Of a stretch of DNA of 42,409 nucleotides, positions 24,283 to 33,000 are shown piece by piece; position 1 is the first letter of the stretch, and the number at the start of each line of letters is the position of its first letter. The position numbers were made by a program, and so were the translations under genes. The stretch is taken from contig NZ_JAKNBL010000025.1 in the NCBI RefSeq assembly GCF_022410535.1, positions 1 through 42,409 of the forward strand. Direction: 5' to 3'. The notes under the pieces were generated by a model. The model searched no databases, was not told where the DNA came from, and saw nothing but the letters and a program-made list of their open reading frames with translations. Origin of the DNA: Pelotomaculum terephthalicicum JT. GTDB lineage: Bacteria; Bacillota; Desulfotomaculia; Desulfotomaculales; Pelotomaculaceae.

Positions 24283-25224
24283 ATGAATCAGCTGTTCTTT
24301 CAATGCCGGGCCATAACTCCAATGTTCATGGCCGGAGCCGATAACAAAGCCCGTCAAGCAAGCGCACTGGAATTACGGGCGCCTTCGGTAAAAGGCGTGA
24401 TGCGCTTCTGGTGGCGAGCCGCGCAGGCGGAAAGCGACATAGCAATACTTAAAAGGAAAGAAGCGGCTATCTTTGGCGGTACAGGTGAGAGAGAGGGAAA
24501 AAGTAAATTTAGTATTAGAATTTTGAACTCGGCTGGAATAGGAGTTGGTGATTGCCGGGAATACAAGCCATTACCCCACCATACTGGTAACAGTAGTTGT
24601 TTTTGTGTACAAAAACAAGGTGAAAAAAGGTGCAGCAAAGGGCGGCCGCAGCCTGCTATTGCTACTGACCATATTTTTTCTGTAGCGTTTAGCAATTCTT
24701 TTGATCTATTGTCACAAGATTTCACACAAGAACATTTAAAGTCCCTGTTTACCCTTACTGCAATCATGGGCGGATTGGGTAAAAGGAGCCGCCGGGGTTT
24801 CGGCAGCTTTCAAATAACACAGGTAAACGGACAAAGTCAATCAGTAGCCGTAGACTTAAATTATATCTTAAGTTTACTCGAATTACTCGCGCCTCAAAAA
24901 TATTATATATCGGGTAACAATATCGTTTTAGAAGGTAATTGTGACGGGAGTTATCCATATATCAAGGAAATCACCATAGGCAAACTTTATAGGTCAATTG
25001 ACCGGTTGCTGGAAGTCATCGGAGAGGCATCTCATGATTATGCAAGTATGTACCTTGGAACCGCGGCAAAAAGACAGCGATTGGCCTCGCCTATTTATGT
25101 TTCCGTGATTGCGGAAGGAAATCAATTCCGTCCAGTCATTACCACTCTAAACACAGAGTTTTCTCCGGGATATCAAGCAGGCCCGCTAAATACTCAGAAT
25201 AGCTTTAAGGTGGCGATTTTATGA
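24283..25224 (+). CDS. cmr1: Type III-B RAMP protein Cmr1 (orphaned)
   Basis: Cmr1 is a RAMP subunit at the 3' end of the Cmr complex. The 313-residue product is intact. It has FQCRAITPMFMAGADNKARQ, then LELRAPSVKGVMRFWWRAAQ (the Cmr1 signature), EAAIFGGTGEREGKSKFSIR, and a glycine-rich loop GGLGKRSRRGFGSFQI. AGGAGGGGTGA lies six bases before the ATG. The stop codon overlaps the start of the cmr2 remnant. Because cmr2, cmr3, cmr4, cmr5 and cmr6 are broken or gone, this protein has no complex to join unless a second Cmr locus exists elsewhere. Confidence 0.88.
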   Translation: MNQLFFQCRAITPMFMAGADNKARQASALELRAPSVKGVMRFWWRAAQAESDIAILKRKEAAIFGGTGEREGKSKFSIRILNSAGIGVGDCREYKPLPHHTGNSSCFCVQKQGEKRCSKGRPQPAIATDHIFSVAFSNSFDLLSQDFTQEHLKSLFTLTAIMGGLGKRSRRGFGSFQITQVNGQSQSVAVDLNYILSLLELLAPQKYYISGNNIVLEGNCDGSYPYIKEITIGKLYRSIDRLLEVIGEASHDYASMYLGTAAKRQRLASPIYVSVIAEGNQFRPVITTLNTEFSPGYQAGPLNTQNSFKVAIL

Positions 25225-26124
25225 AGAACTTGTTTTTGTTCAGCATCAGTCCGGTGCAGTCATTTATTGCTCAGGCCAGAAAAACCCAGGATCTCTTCGC
25301 CGGTAGTTATATCCTTTCCCATCTATGCCGGGTAGCCATAGAAAAAACAAGGGGAGAACCTTATCAAGCTGAGATTGTATTCCCGGACCCGTCGAACGAG
25401 ACATTGCTCAACCGCTTCTTAGCAATTGTTGGGGAAAACACGAAAGAGTATCTTGCGGGTATGGGCTGGGCTGTTGAAAATGCCGTCAGGTCTGAATTCC
25501 AGCACATGGGCGATGCAATTCTGGATAAAATGGGTCTGCCCAAGCCGCCTGAATTTGACGAACAGATAAAGACTCACTGGCAGATCTTCTGGCTTTTTGA
25601 AGAGTTTGAAGAAGGATGTTTTGCGGATGCTTATAAAAAAGCCGAGCAAACCTTCGGAGCTTTGAAGAATTAAATTCCTTTATAAGTGGCGGTACGGGGA
25701 CGAGTGGACCGTAGATTTGTTGAATACTTTAATCAATAAGATTAGGAAGAACAAAGCAATTGATCAGCATGTCCCGAATGGTATCGTTAACCGGACAGAA
25801 AACCTCTATGTCCGCGAATTTTCCAACACGTTTATAAAAAATCTCAACAGGGAAGTGTGGCAGTTGCTTGATGATAATATTGAAAACATTGAGTTTAATG
25901 TGGACAAGCTGATTGTAACTGAAATCAAAAGGCTCATACGCAGATCCTGCCTGCTTGGAAGAGAACCGGAAGAAGCACAGGCGGAATATGAAAAAAGAAA
26001 AAATGGAGCTGTATCCTTACTCTGCAAAACGACCGAAACACTGTACACAAACAGCGCCAGCCTGGAAAACTTTCTTGCGACACTGAATATTGCCGATTTT
26101 CTGGCGCGGGAGGTGAAATCATGA
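25221..26124 (+). pseudogene. cmr2: cmr2 (Cas10) with central deletion, no palm/GGDD
   Basis: The first frame (25221-25673) is the Cmr2 N-terminus: FLFSISPVQSFIAQARKTQD then LFAGSYILSHLCRVAIEK. It ends FGALKN at a TAA. In another frame, coding sequence resumes at about 25667 as RIKFLYKWRYGDEWTVDLLN and runs to 26124, ending SLENFLATLNIADFLAREVK, the Cmr2-type C-terminus. Intact Cmr2 proteins are several times longer; here only about 150 residues remain at each end. The centre, with the cyclase palm and its GGDD motif, is missing, so neither target-activated DNase nor cyclic oligoadenylate production is possible. The upstream and downstream gene overlaps (ATGA) are preserved, showing the original operon. 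Confidence 0.8.
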
Positions 26125-26777
26125 TTATCCGCATGGAGGCACTTGACACACTTTTCTTCCGGGACGGCAAGCCTTTCAGTAGGGGTGATGAATCCTGGGC
26201 GAGCGATATGTTTCCGCCAAATCCGCCGGTGTTTTACGGCGCTTTGCGGAGCGCCTATTTTGCGCGGAATCCCGGTGAACTGTCAAAAGCAAACCAACCC
26301 GGCGATCCCACAGGCGGTTTGCAAATAAAAGGGCTTTACCTGCAAGTGGAGGACCAGGTCTGTCTGCCTTTGCCCCTTGACTGTGTGGGGCCTAAAGGAG
26401 ACAGAGATAAAAAGGCCTTCCCCCTTAAGCTGGCAAAAGCCCCTGTCGTTTCCTCCCACCCGGCGCCATTGCTCTTGGAAAGCCCTGTCACCGGAGATGT
26501 GAAAGTGGTTGAGGGAGGTCTTTTGGATTATTCTTCAATGAATGAATATCTTAATCTGGTGAGAAGCGAGTTTTTTTAAAAGAAGTTGTCCGATTATGTC
26601 CTGTTTGAACCCAAAATCGGTATAGGGCGTGACAGCCAAACCCGGACAACTGCCGACCATATGCTATACCGGGCGGCAATGAGGCGGCTCGAGTCGGAAA
26701 TAAAGGGCGGCTCAATCAACGAGAAAGTTTTTCTGCTGGTGGATTTCACCGGGCTGGATCTGCCGGGTGAGGGATAG
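26121..26777 (+). pseudogene. cmr3: cmr3 with nonsense codon and lost C-terminus
   Basis: The frame starts MIIRMEALDTLFFRDGKPFS then DESWASDMFPPNPPVFYGAL, the N-terminus of the Cmr3 RAMP protein. A TAA stops it at 26577-26579 after RSEFF. The same frame reopens at once and gives LSDYVLFEPKIGIGRDSQTR, the central Cmr3 motif. It ends at 26777 in FTGLDLPGEG, well short of a full-length protein. The nonsense codon sits in a T7/A4 tract. The last codons meet a cmr6 fragment, marking the scar of a large deletion. Confidence 0.8.
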
Positions 26778-26818
26778 GAGCAAAAACTGCTGTAGGGTAT
26801 GGTTACTTTAATGGTTGA
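26777..26818 (+). pseudogene. cmr6: Last residues of cmr6 at a deletion scar
   Basis: In the frame next to that of cmr3, bases 26777-26815 read GAKTAVGYGYFNG followed by TGA. G-A-K-T-A-x-G-Y-G-x-F is the closing glycine-rich loop of Cmr6 proteins. Its position directly after broken cmr3 implies one deletion that removed the cmr3 C-terminus, cmr4, cmr5 and nearly all of cmr6. The call rests on 13 residues plus context. Confidence 0.55.
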
Positions 26819-26850
26819 ACTTTTTTAGAAACCTTTTGGGGTGATGAAAC

Positions 26851-27357
26851 TTGGAAGAACACGAACTGCACGTAAGCGGAACCCTCATATGGTATTATTA
26901 CATCTGTCCGCGGGAAGTTTGGCTAATCAGCCACCAGATAACACCTGATCAGGACGACTCCAATGTTTCTCTTGGTCGTTTTATTCAGGACTATTCATAT
27001 CCCAGGGAACGTAAGGAACTCTCCGTGGGGTACAGTAAAATGGACGTATTTAAGGTTGATAACGGCAAATTATTTATCGGGGAAGTTAAAAAAACCTCCA
27101 AGTACCGTCAAAGCGCGCGGATGCAACTGGCTTTTTATCTTGATGAACTGAAGCAACGGGGCGTGGAAGCCAGAGGTGAATTGCGCTTTCCCCGGGAAAA
27201 ATTGCGTGAAGAAGTTATCCTGGACGAAGTTACGGAAAAGGAACTGGAACGTACCAAGCGGGAGATATTACGTATCGTCTATCTATCCCAACCTCCTCCA
27301 CCTGCTAAAATAAAGTTTTGTAAAAAATGCGCTTATGCAGAGTTTTGCTGGTCATGA
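26851..27357 (+). CDS. cas4: Cas4 (RecB-like nuclease with Fe-S cluster)
   Basis: Cas4 trims prespacers and secures PAM-correct, oriented integration together with Cas1-Cas2. The 168-residue protein has the first cluster Cys in YYICPREVWLISHQ, the nuclease-core lysine motif FIGEVKKTSKYRQSARMQL, and the C-terminal CKKCAYAEFC completing four cluster cysteines. TTG at 26851 is the start: GGGGTGA (26838-26844) is correctly placed and the N-terminus matches the family. First gene of cas4-cas1-cas2. Confidence 0.93.
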   Translation: MEEHELHVSGTLIWYYYICPREVWLISHQITPDQDDSNVSLGRFIQDYSYPRERKELSVGYSKMDVFKVDNGKLFIGEVKKTSKYRQSARMQLAFYLDELKQRGVEARGELRFPREKLREEVILDEVTEKELERTKREILRIVYLSQPPPPAKIKFCKKCAYAEFCWS

Positions 27358-27372
27358 AAGGAGCGGATAATT

Positions 27373-28365
27373 GTGAAAAAAACGCTCTACATATTCTCCA
27401 ACGGGGAACTGGCCCGGAAAGATAATACGCTATGCTTTGAAAGCGAAGAAGCCAAAAAATTTATACCAGTGGAGGACACTGGTGAAATTATGGTATTTGG
27501 GGAAGTCACCGTTAACAAAAAATTGCTTGAATTCCTTTCCCAGAGGGAAATTATTCTTCATTTTTTCAGCCATTACGGCTATTACATGGGTTCCTTTTAT
27601 CCCCGGGAACATCTAAATTCCGGCTATATTACCTTGAAGCAGGCTGAGCACTACCTGGACAAAAGCAAACGCCTTACTGTTGCCAGGGAAATAGTTCTTG
27701 GCGCAGTTAAAAACATTCGTCAGGTCCTGAAATATTACCAAGGCCGGGGGAAAAATGTAACAGAAATTCTTCAATCGGTAGAAAAACTCTTGGAAACGGT
27801 CAATGATTGCCCGGATATACAATCATTGATGGCCATTGAGGGTAACATCCGTGACTATTATTATAAAGCCTTTGACAGAATAATTGAAAATCCTGATTTT
27901 GTTTTCCAAGTACGCAGCAGACGTCCACCCAAGAATTATCTTAATACACTAATTAGTTTCGGCAACTCTTTGCTATATACCATATGCCTCAGTGAAATTT
28001 ATAAAACACATATGGATCCCCGTATTGGTTACCTGCATGCCACCAACTTCCGCCGGTTTACATTAAACCTGGATCTTTCGGAAATCTTCAAGCCAATAAT
28101 AGTAGATCGAATTATTTTTGCTTTGATTGGTAAAAAAATTGTTACAAAAAACGATTTTGACCGGGATACCGAAGGGATAATGCTGAAAGAAAAAGCCAAA
28201 AAGCGCTTCGTTGAAGAATTGGATAATAAGCTTAAAACTACAATAAACCACAGAGAAATCGGTCGTTCCGTTTCCTACCGGAGGCTGCTTCGACTGGAGC
28301 TTTATAAAATTGAAAAACACCTGATGGGCGAAAAGGATTACAAGGCATTTATAGCCAGGTGGTAA
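27373..28365 (+). CDS. cas1: Cas1 integrase (type I-B)
   Basis: Cas1 catalyses spacer integration at the leader-proximal repeat. The 330-residue protein has the N-terminal beta domain (TLYIFSNGELARKDNTLCFE), the catalytic glutamate in MAIEGNIRDYYY, and the His and Asp/Glu sites in GYLHATNFRRFTLNLDLSEI. All active-site residues are present and the length is normal. GTG at 27373 has AAAGGAG upstream, 15 bases after the cas4 stop codon. Confidence 0.95.
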   Translation: MKKTLYIFSNGELARKDNTLCFESEEAKKFIPVEDTGEIMVFGEVTVNKKLLEFLSQREIILHFFSHYGYYMGSFYPREHLNSGYITLKQAEHYLDKSKRLTVAREIVLGAVKNIRQVLKYYQGRGKNVTEILQSVEKLLETVNDCPDIQSLMAIEGNIRDYYYKAFDRIIENPDFVFQVRSRRPPKNYLNTLISFGNSLLYTICLSEIYKTHMDPRIGYLHATNFRRFTLNLDLSEIFKPIIVDRIIFALIGKKIVTKNDFDRDTEGIMLKEKAKKRFVEELDNKLKTTINHREIGRSVSYRRLLRLELYKIEKHLMGEKDYKAFIARW

Positions 28366-28378
28366 CATATTTTATTGC

Positions 28379-28654
28379 GTGGTGTTTGACGTGTTTGTTA
28401 TTTTGGTCTATGATGTCAATCAAAAGAGAGTTTCCAAAGTGTTGAAAAAATGTCGCCAGTACTTACACTGGGTTCAAAACTCCGTTTTAGAAGGTGAGAT
28501 CTCAGAAGCCAATCTTAAAAAGCTAAAAATGGAATTGGAACGAATAATAAGGAAGGATGAGGATTCAGTGATTTTCTATAATTTACGAACTACAAAATAC
28601 TCCTCCAGAGAAATAATTGGATTAGAAAAAGGTGGCCAGGAAAATATTATATAG
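28379..28654 (+). CDS. cas2: Cas2 (adaptation complex)
   Basis: Cas2 is the dimeric core that bridges two Cas1 dimers. The protein of about 87-91 residues has the ferredoxin-like FVILVYDVNQKRVSKVLKKC with the conserved Asp, and QYLHWVQNSVLEGEISEAN, the usual Cas2 second strand. The start is uncertain: the GTG codons at 28379 and 28382 and the GTG at 28391 (giving VFVILVYDV) are all possible, and no strong ribosome binding site is visible, perhaps because translation is coupled to cas1 13 bases upstream. Confidence 0.93.
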   Translation: MVFDVFVILVYDVNQKRVSKVLKKCRQYLHWVQNSVLEGEISEANLKKLKMELERIIRKDEDSVIFYNLRTTKYSSREIIGLEKGGQENII

Positions 28655-28895
28655 ACAAACATGCTGTTAACGTAACACCATCAGAAGGATGAAAATACAT
28701 CACATAGAATCTCTTTCTTACGGCTGGCGAAGGGAGGTTGTTCTACCTTGGCGCCGCGAGCCCGTTATAATAGACAACTCCAACGACAGGTGCACCACAG
28801 ATTGTTGCTCCGATCTTGGAAGCACGCAGGATAGAATAATCATTAATGGTTGTTACACCAGCCCTTCAATTTAATTGTCGTAGAAGGAGCAATAG
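28655..28895 (+). other. Non-coding left end of an IS110-family element, possible bridge RNA region
   Basis: About 240 bases separate cas2 from the transposase remnant and contain no gene. IS110-group elements carry a long left end that encodes their bridge RNA just before the transposase. This segment includes paired-looking GC stretches (GCGCCGCGAGCCCG; GCACCACAGATTGTTGCTCC) and ends in AAGGAG (28884-28889). The function is inferred from position only. Confidence 0.3.
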
Positions 28896-29728
28896 ATGGA
28901 AAGTCGTATACAGCCACTCTGCGGCCTCGACGTTCACAAAAAGACCGTTGTGCCCTGTGTTCTTACTTCTGAAAGAAAAGAGATTGGTACATTTTCAACG
29001 ATGACAGATGACCTCATTTCCATGACGAACGAACTGGCTCAAAGATAAAGGTTGTACACATGTGGCAATGGAAAATACCGGTTCATTTCGGAAGCCCATT
29101 TTTAACCTGTTAGAACTAGAAAAAATCCAGGCTTTGGTGGTCAATGCAAAACATATGAAAAATGTACCTGGGCGCAAAACCGATGTCAAAAATACAGAAT
29201 TGATTGTCGGTTTGTTTCGTCACGGTCTCTTGCAAGGCAGTTATACTCCTGACCGCGATCAAAGAGAATTGCGGGAAATCATTTGCTACTGCCGGAGTCT
29301 CATCGAAGAGCGTACCAGGGAAATTAACCGCATCCAAAATGTCCTTGAAGGGGCTAACATCAAATTTTTTTCCATAGCCAGCGATATGCTGGGCAAATCG
29401 GCGCGCGCCATAATGAAGCGATGATTGTTGATGAAGAAGACTCGAAAATCTTGTCCGAGTTGGCCCAGCGTAGACTCAAGAACAAGAAACCAGAATTGCA
29501 GCGGGCACTTAATGGTCTAATCGGGCCCAAAATTAATGCTTAAAACCCAGTTACGTCATATCGACTTTCTGGCAGAGAAAATCAAAAAACTAGACGAAGA
29601 GATTAAGGAGCGAATGCTCCCTTTTGACTAAGACCTGGAGTTGGTGGATACCATTCCCCGAGAAGGTCGACTCACGGCTGAGCAAATTTTAGCCGAAATA
29701 GGAACCGATATGGACCGATTTCCCTTCC
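28896..29728 (+). pseudogene. IS110-family transposase remnant between cas2 and the CRISPR leader
   Basis: ATG 28896 begins MESRIQPLCGLDVHKKTVVP, the IS110 N-terminus with the first catalytic Asp of the DEDD domain. The frame ends at TAA 29046. The next frame continues WLKDKGCTHVAMENTGSFRK (second acidic residue) and NAKHMKNVPGRKTDVKNTEL (third and fourth acidic residues) to 29424, and a further frame gives IVDEEDSKILSELAQRRLKN. After another break, LVDTIPREGRLTAEQILAEI ends abruptly at GTDMDRFP (about 29725), before the serine-containing C-terminal domain. Several frameshifts plus the truncation make it dead. It is a different lineage from the IS110 fragment at 3218 and keeps the opposite half of the protein. 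Confidence 0.85.
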
Positions 29729-30011
29729 GCTGTTGCAGTTATTCATATATTCAACTATAGCCTACTATATTGTTAAGCTAAAGCAACCTTGATATTGAGC
29801 TTGGTTCATTTAACACGTCATTAATTTCAGGATAGGTTACTCAGGTTACTCTACATATTATGTCATCGATCTATGGTAGGGTATAATTTCTAGTGGACTG
29901 ACGACAACTACAACATGGTAAACCCGTAAGAAATAAGGCATTAGTTAAATACAATGATGGAGAGTGAGAAATTTTTTTAAAATTAAGGCTTTTTTTTGGG
30001 GCCCTAAATGG
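29729..30011 (+). promoter_or_regulatory. CRISPR leader
   Basis: This AT-rich, gene-free stretch lies between the IS110 break and the first repeat. It shows a TATAAT at 29882-29887 with only a weak -35, and A/T tracts close to the array (AAATTTTTTTAAAATTAAGG near 29967). Cas1-Cas2 would insert new spacers at its right edge. If the IS arrived later, part of the original leader may lie on its other side. Confidence 0.6.
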
Positions 30012-33000
30012 GTTTTTAGACTGCCTATAAGGAATTGAAACATGCAGGCTGCATGAACCGCAAAACTGTTGTGTTTCGTTTTTAGACTGCCTATAAGGAA
30101 TTGAAACGAATCTTCCTCCAGGTCAGGCCGCGGATCCGCATACTGTTTTTAGACTGCCTATAAGGAATTGAAACTCGCTTGCCCATCAATCCTGCCCACT
30201 GCCGATATCGTTTTTAGACTGCCTATAAGGAATTGAAACGGATTTCAGAGGCGGGAATATCTAGGCTAAGCGCCTCGTTTTTAGACTGCCTATAAGGAAT
30301 TGAAACTAGAACTTCTAACTCTGTCCACAAATCTTACTGCCTCCGTTTTTAGACTGCCTATAAGGAATTGAAACCGAGCCGGAGACAATTAAATCCATAA
30401 TGATTGAACGCTAGTTTTTAGACTGCCTATAAGGAATTGAAACGACTTCACTGAATCAAAAATGAAGGCGTACAAGACAAAGTTTTTAGACTGCCTATAA
30501 GGAATTGAAACTAAATCGTCAATCAGCCGTCATTTTAGCCGTCAGAGTTTTTAGACTGCCTATAAGGAATTGAAACATCCTTCCGTCACAGCCACCAATG
30601 TTTCATAGTCTGTTTTTAGACTGCCTATAAGGAATTGAAACCAGGTTGCAATAATCGCTCCATAAGGTAAATCATCTTGGTTTTTAGACTGCCTATAAGG
30701 AATTGAAACCAGCAATCCGGTCGATAAACCAGCCAGCGAATTTTTTGTTTTTAGACTGCCTATAAGGAATTGAAACTACTGCCAGATGGTGGGCCGCGGC
30801 ACCCGGTTATTCGTTTTTAGACTGCCTATAAGGAATTGAAACTTCAATAATGCTTCTTGTTGACGCAGAAAAACTGTGTTTTTAGACTGCCTATAAGGAA
30901 TTGAAACCCAGATGATGTGCTGGCTCAACTATACGAAATCTTTCGCGTTTTTAGACTGCCTATAAGGAATTGAAACACGTCATACCCCGGAGGTAAAACA
31001 TTTATAGTGCCCGCGTTTTTAGACTGCCTATAAGGAATTGAAACTTAGAGAACTGGAGTTGCCGGTTGCCTGCCTGGTGCGTTTTTAGACTGCCTATAAG
31101 GAATTGAAACATGGTCAGGAAATTTACTCTGATGTACCGCCACAAAGTTTTTAGACTGCCTATAAGGAATTGAAACTCAGCTTGTGTTTCCAGCGCTCGC
31201 AGGTTCTGGCGCGTTTTTAGACTGCCTATAAGGAATTGAAACCAATAATTATCTTTTATCTTGTCTCTTTCCCGACAGTGTTTTTAGACTGCCTATAAGG
31301 AATTGAAACTAGTTTGTCGGAGCCCTTTTTCTCTCGGTAAACAGTGTTTTTAGACTGCCTATAAGGAATTGAAACAAGACCAGAAACAGCGAAACCGGCA
31401 CAACTGACAGCGTTTTTAGACTGCCTATAAGGAATTGAAACTTCCAAGCTGGAAGGTTGTCCAGAATTGCCGGTCCTTTCGTTTTTAGACTGCCTATAAG
31501 GAATTGAAACTTAAATAATCCTCCTAAAATCCATTTATTATGCTCGTTTTTAGACTGCCTATAAGGAATTGAAACTCAGACAACGGTAAACAATATTACA
31601 ACTTCAGGCCACGGTTTTTAGACTGCCTATAAGGAATTGAAACTTATTTACGGCCCTTTGGAGCGTATTAACCGGCTGAGTTTTTAGACTGCCTATAAGG
31701 AATTGAAACATTTGAGGATTGCCAATATTAACAGTTCCTTGAGCAAGTTTTTAGACTGCCTATAAGGAATTGAAACTTTTATGGGCAGCACAGCACTTCA
31801 AGTTCTGCATAGCGTTTTTAGACTGCCTATAAGGAATTGAAACAATTATGATACTTTCAATTTTATCATACCAATCTTTTGTTTTTAGACTGCCTATAAG
31901 GAATTGAAACCAGAGTGACGCCGCTTCTTGCGGCGGTAATGCCCTCGTTTTTAGACTGCCTATAAGGAATTGAAACTACGGTGTTATAATTAATCAAGGT
32001 AAGAGAACACAGAGTTTTTAGACTGCCTATAAGGAATTGAAACCAAATCTCATCAGCCCTACTGTCACATATCCACTTCAGTTTTTAGACTGCCTATAAG
32101 GAATTGAAACTTGTATATACTTTTATTATCATAAAACAGTTAGACCGTTTTTAGACTGCCTATAAGGAATTGAAACTTCAGCATGTCAGCCGGCATCTTA
32201 CAAATCTCATCAGCGTTTTTAGACTGCCTATAAGGAATTGAAACCCTCAAAAGTGCGGTAATTCTACCTCAAAATAAATTGGTTTTTAGACTGCCTATAA
32301 GGAATTGAAACAACCATTCCAGTCCTGCGATTACCTTGCGCTATATCGTTTTTAGACTGCCTATAAGGAATTGAAACGATTAAGAACGTAGCAATAGCAA
32401 GGATTGCGGGGGCGTTTTTAGACTGCCTATAAGGAATTGAAACATATGCGGGTGGTGCGCTTTTACCCACTTTGACACGGTTTTTAGACTGCCTATAAGG
32501 AATTGAAACTATCTTCGGGACTCTCTCCCGGACAACCAAAGATCACGTTTTTAGACTGCCTATAAGGAATTGAAACTTGGGACAGACTACGAGAAGGCCG
32601 GGAAGTGGTCACAGTTTTTAGACTGCCTATAAGGAATTGAAACTGATCTTGCTCTCATTTCCGCTTCCCGGTGCGTCCGTTTTTAGACTGCCTATAAGGA
32701 ATTGAAACTATAATAAGTTGTGTTAGATTGCAATACATAATTATTAGTTTTTAGACTGCCTATAAGGAATTGAAACGTGGGTGTTTCGCCTTTCGCCCTG
32801 GCGACATACTCGGGTTTTTAGACTGCCTATAAGGAATTGAAACTGGGAAGGTGGCTCGGAAAACCACCGTTCGGGCTGCAGAGTTTTTAGACTGCCTATA
32901 AGGAATTGAAACTTAAACGTAATAAACATTTTTGTAATAGTCCCATTATGTTTTTAGACTGCCTATAAGGAATTGAAACAAACTGTTTGCATCGGTACTC

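Noticed and set aside
3218-29728. The idea that the two IS110 fragments are halves of one element split by rearrangement
   Set aside because: They keep different halves of the protein, but where they meet (central linker region) the sequences do not look like one continuous lineage, and each has its own decay. It cannot be shown from this window.
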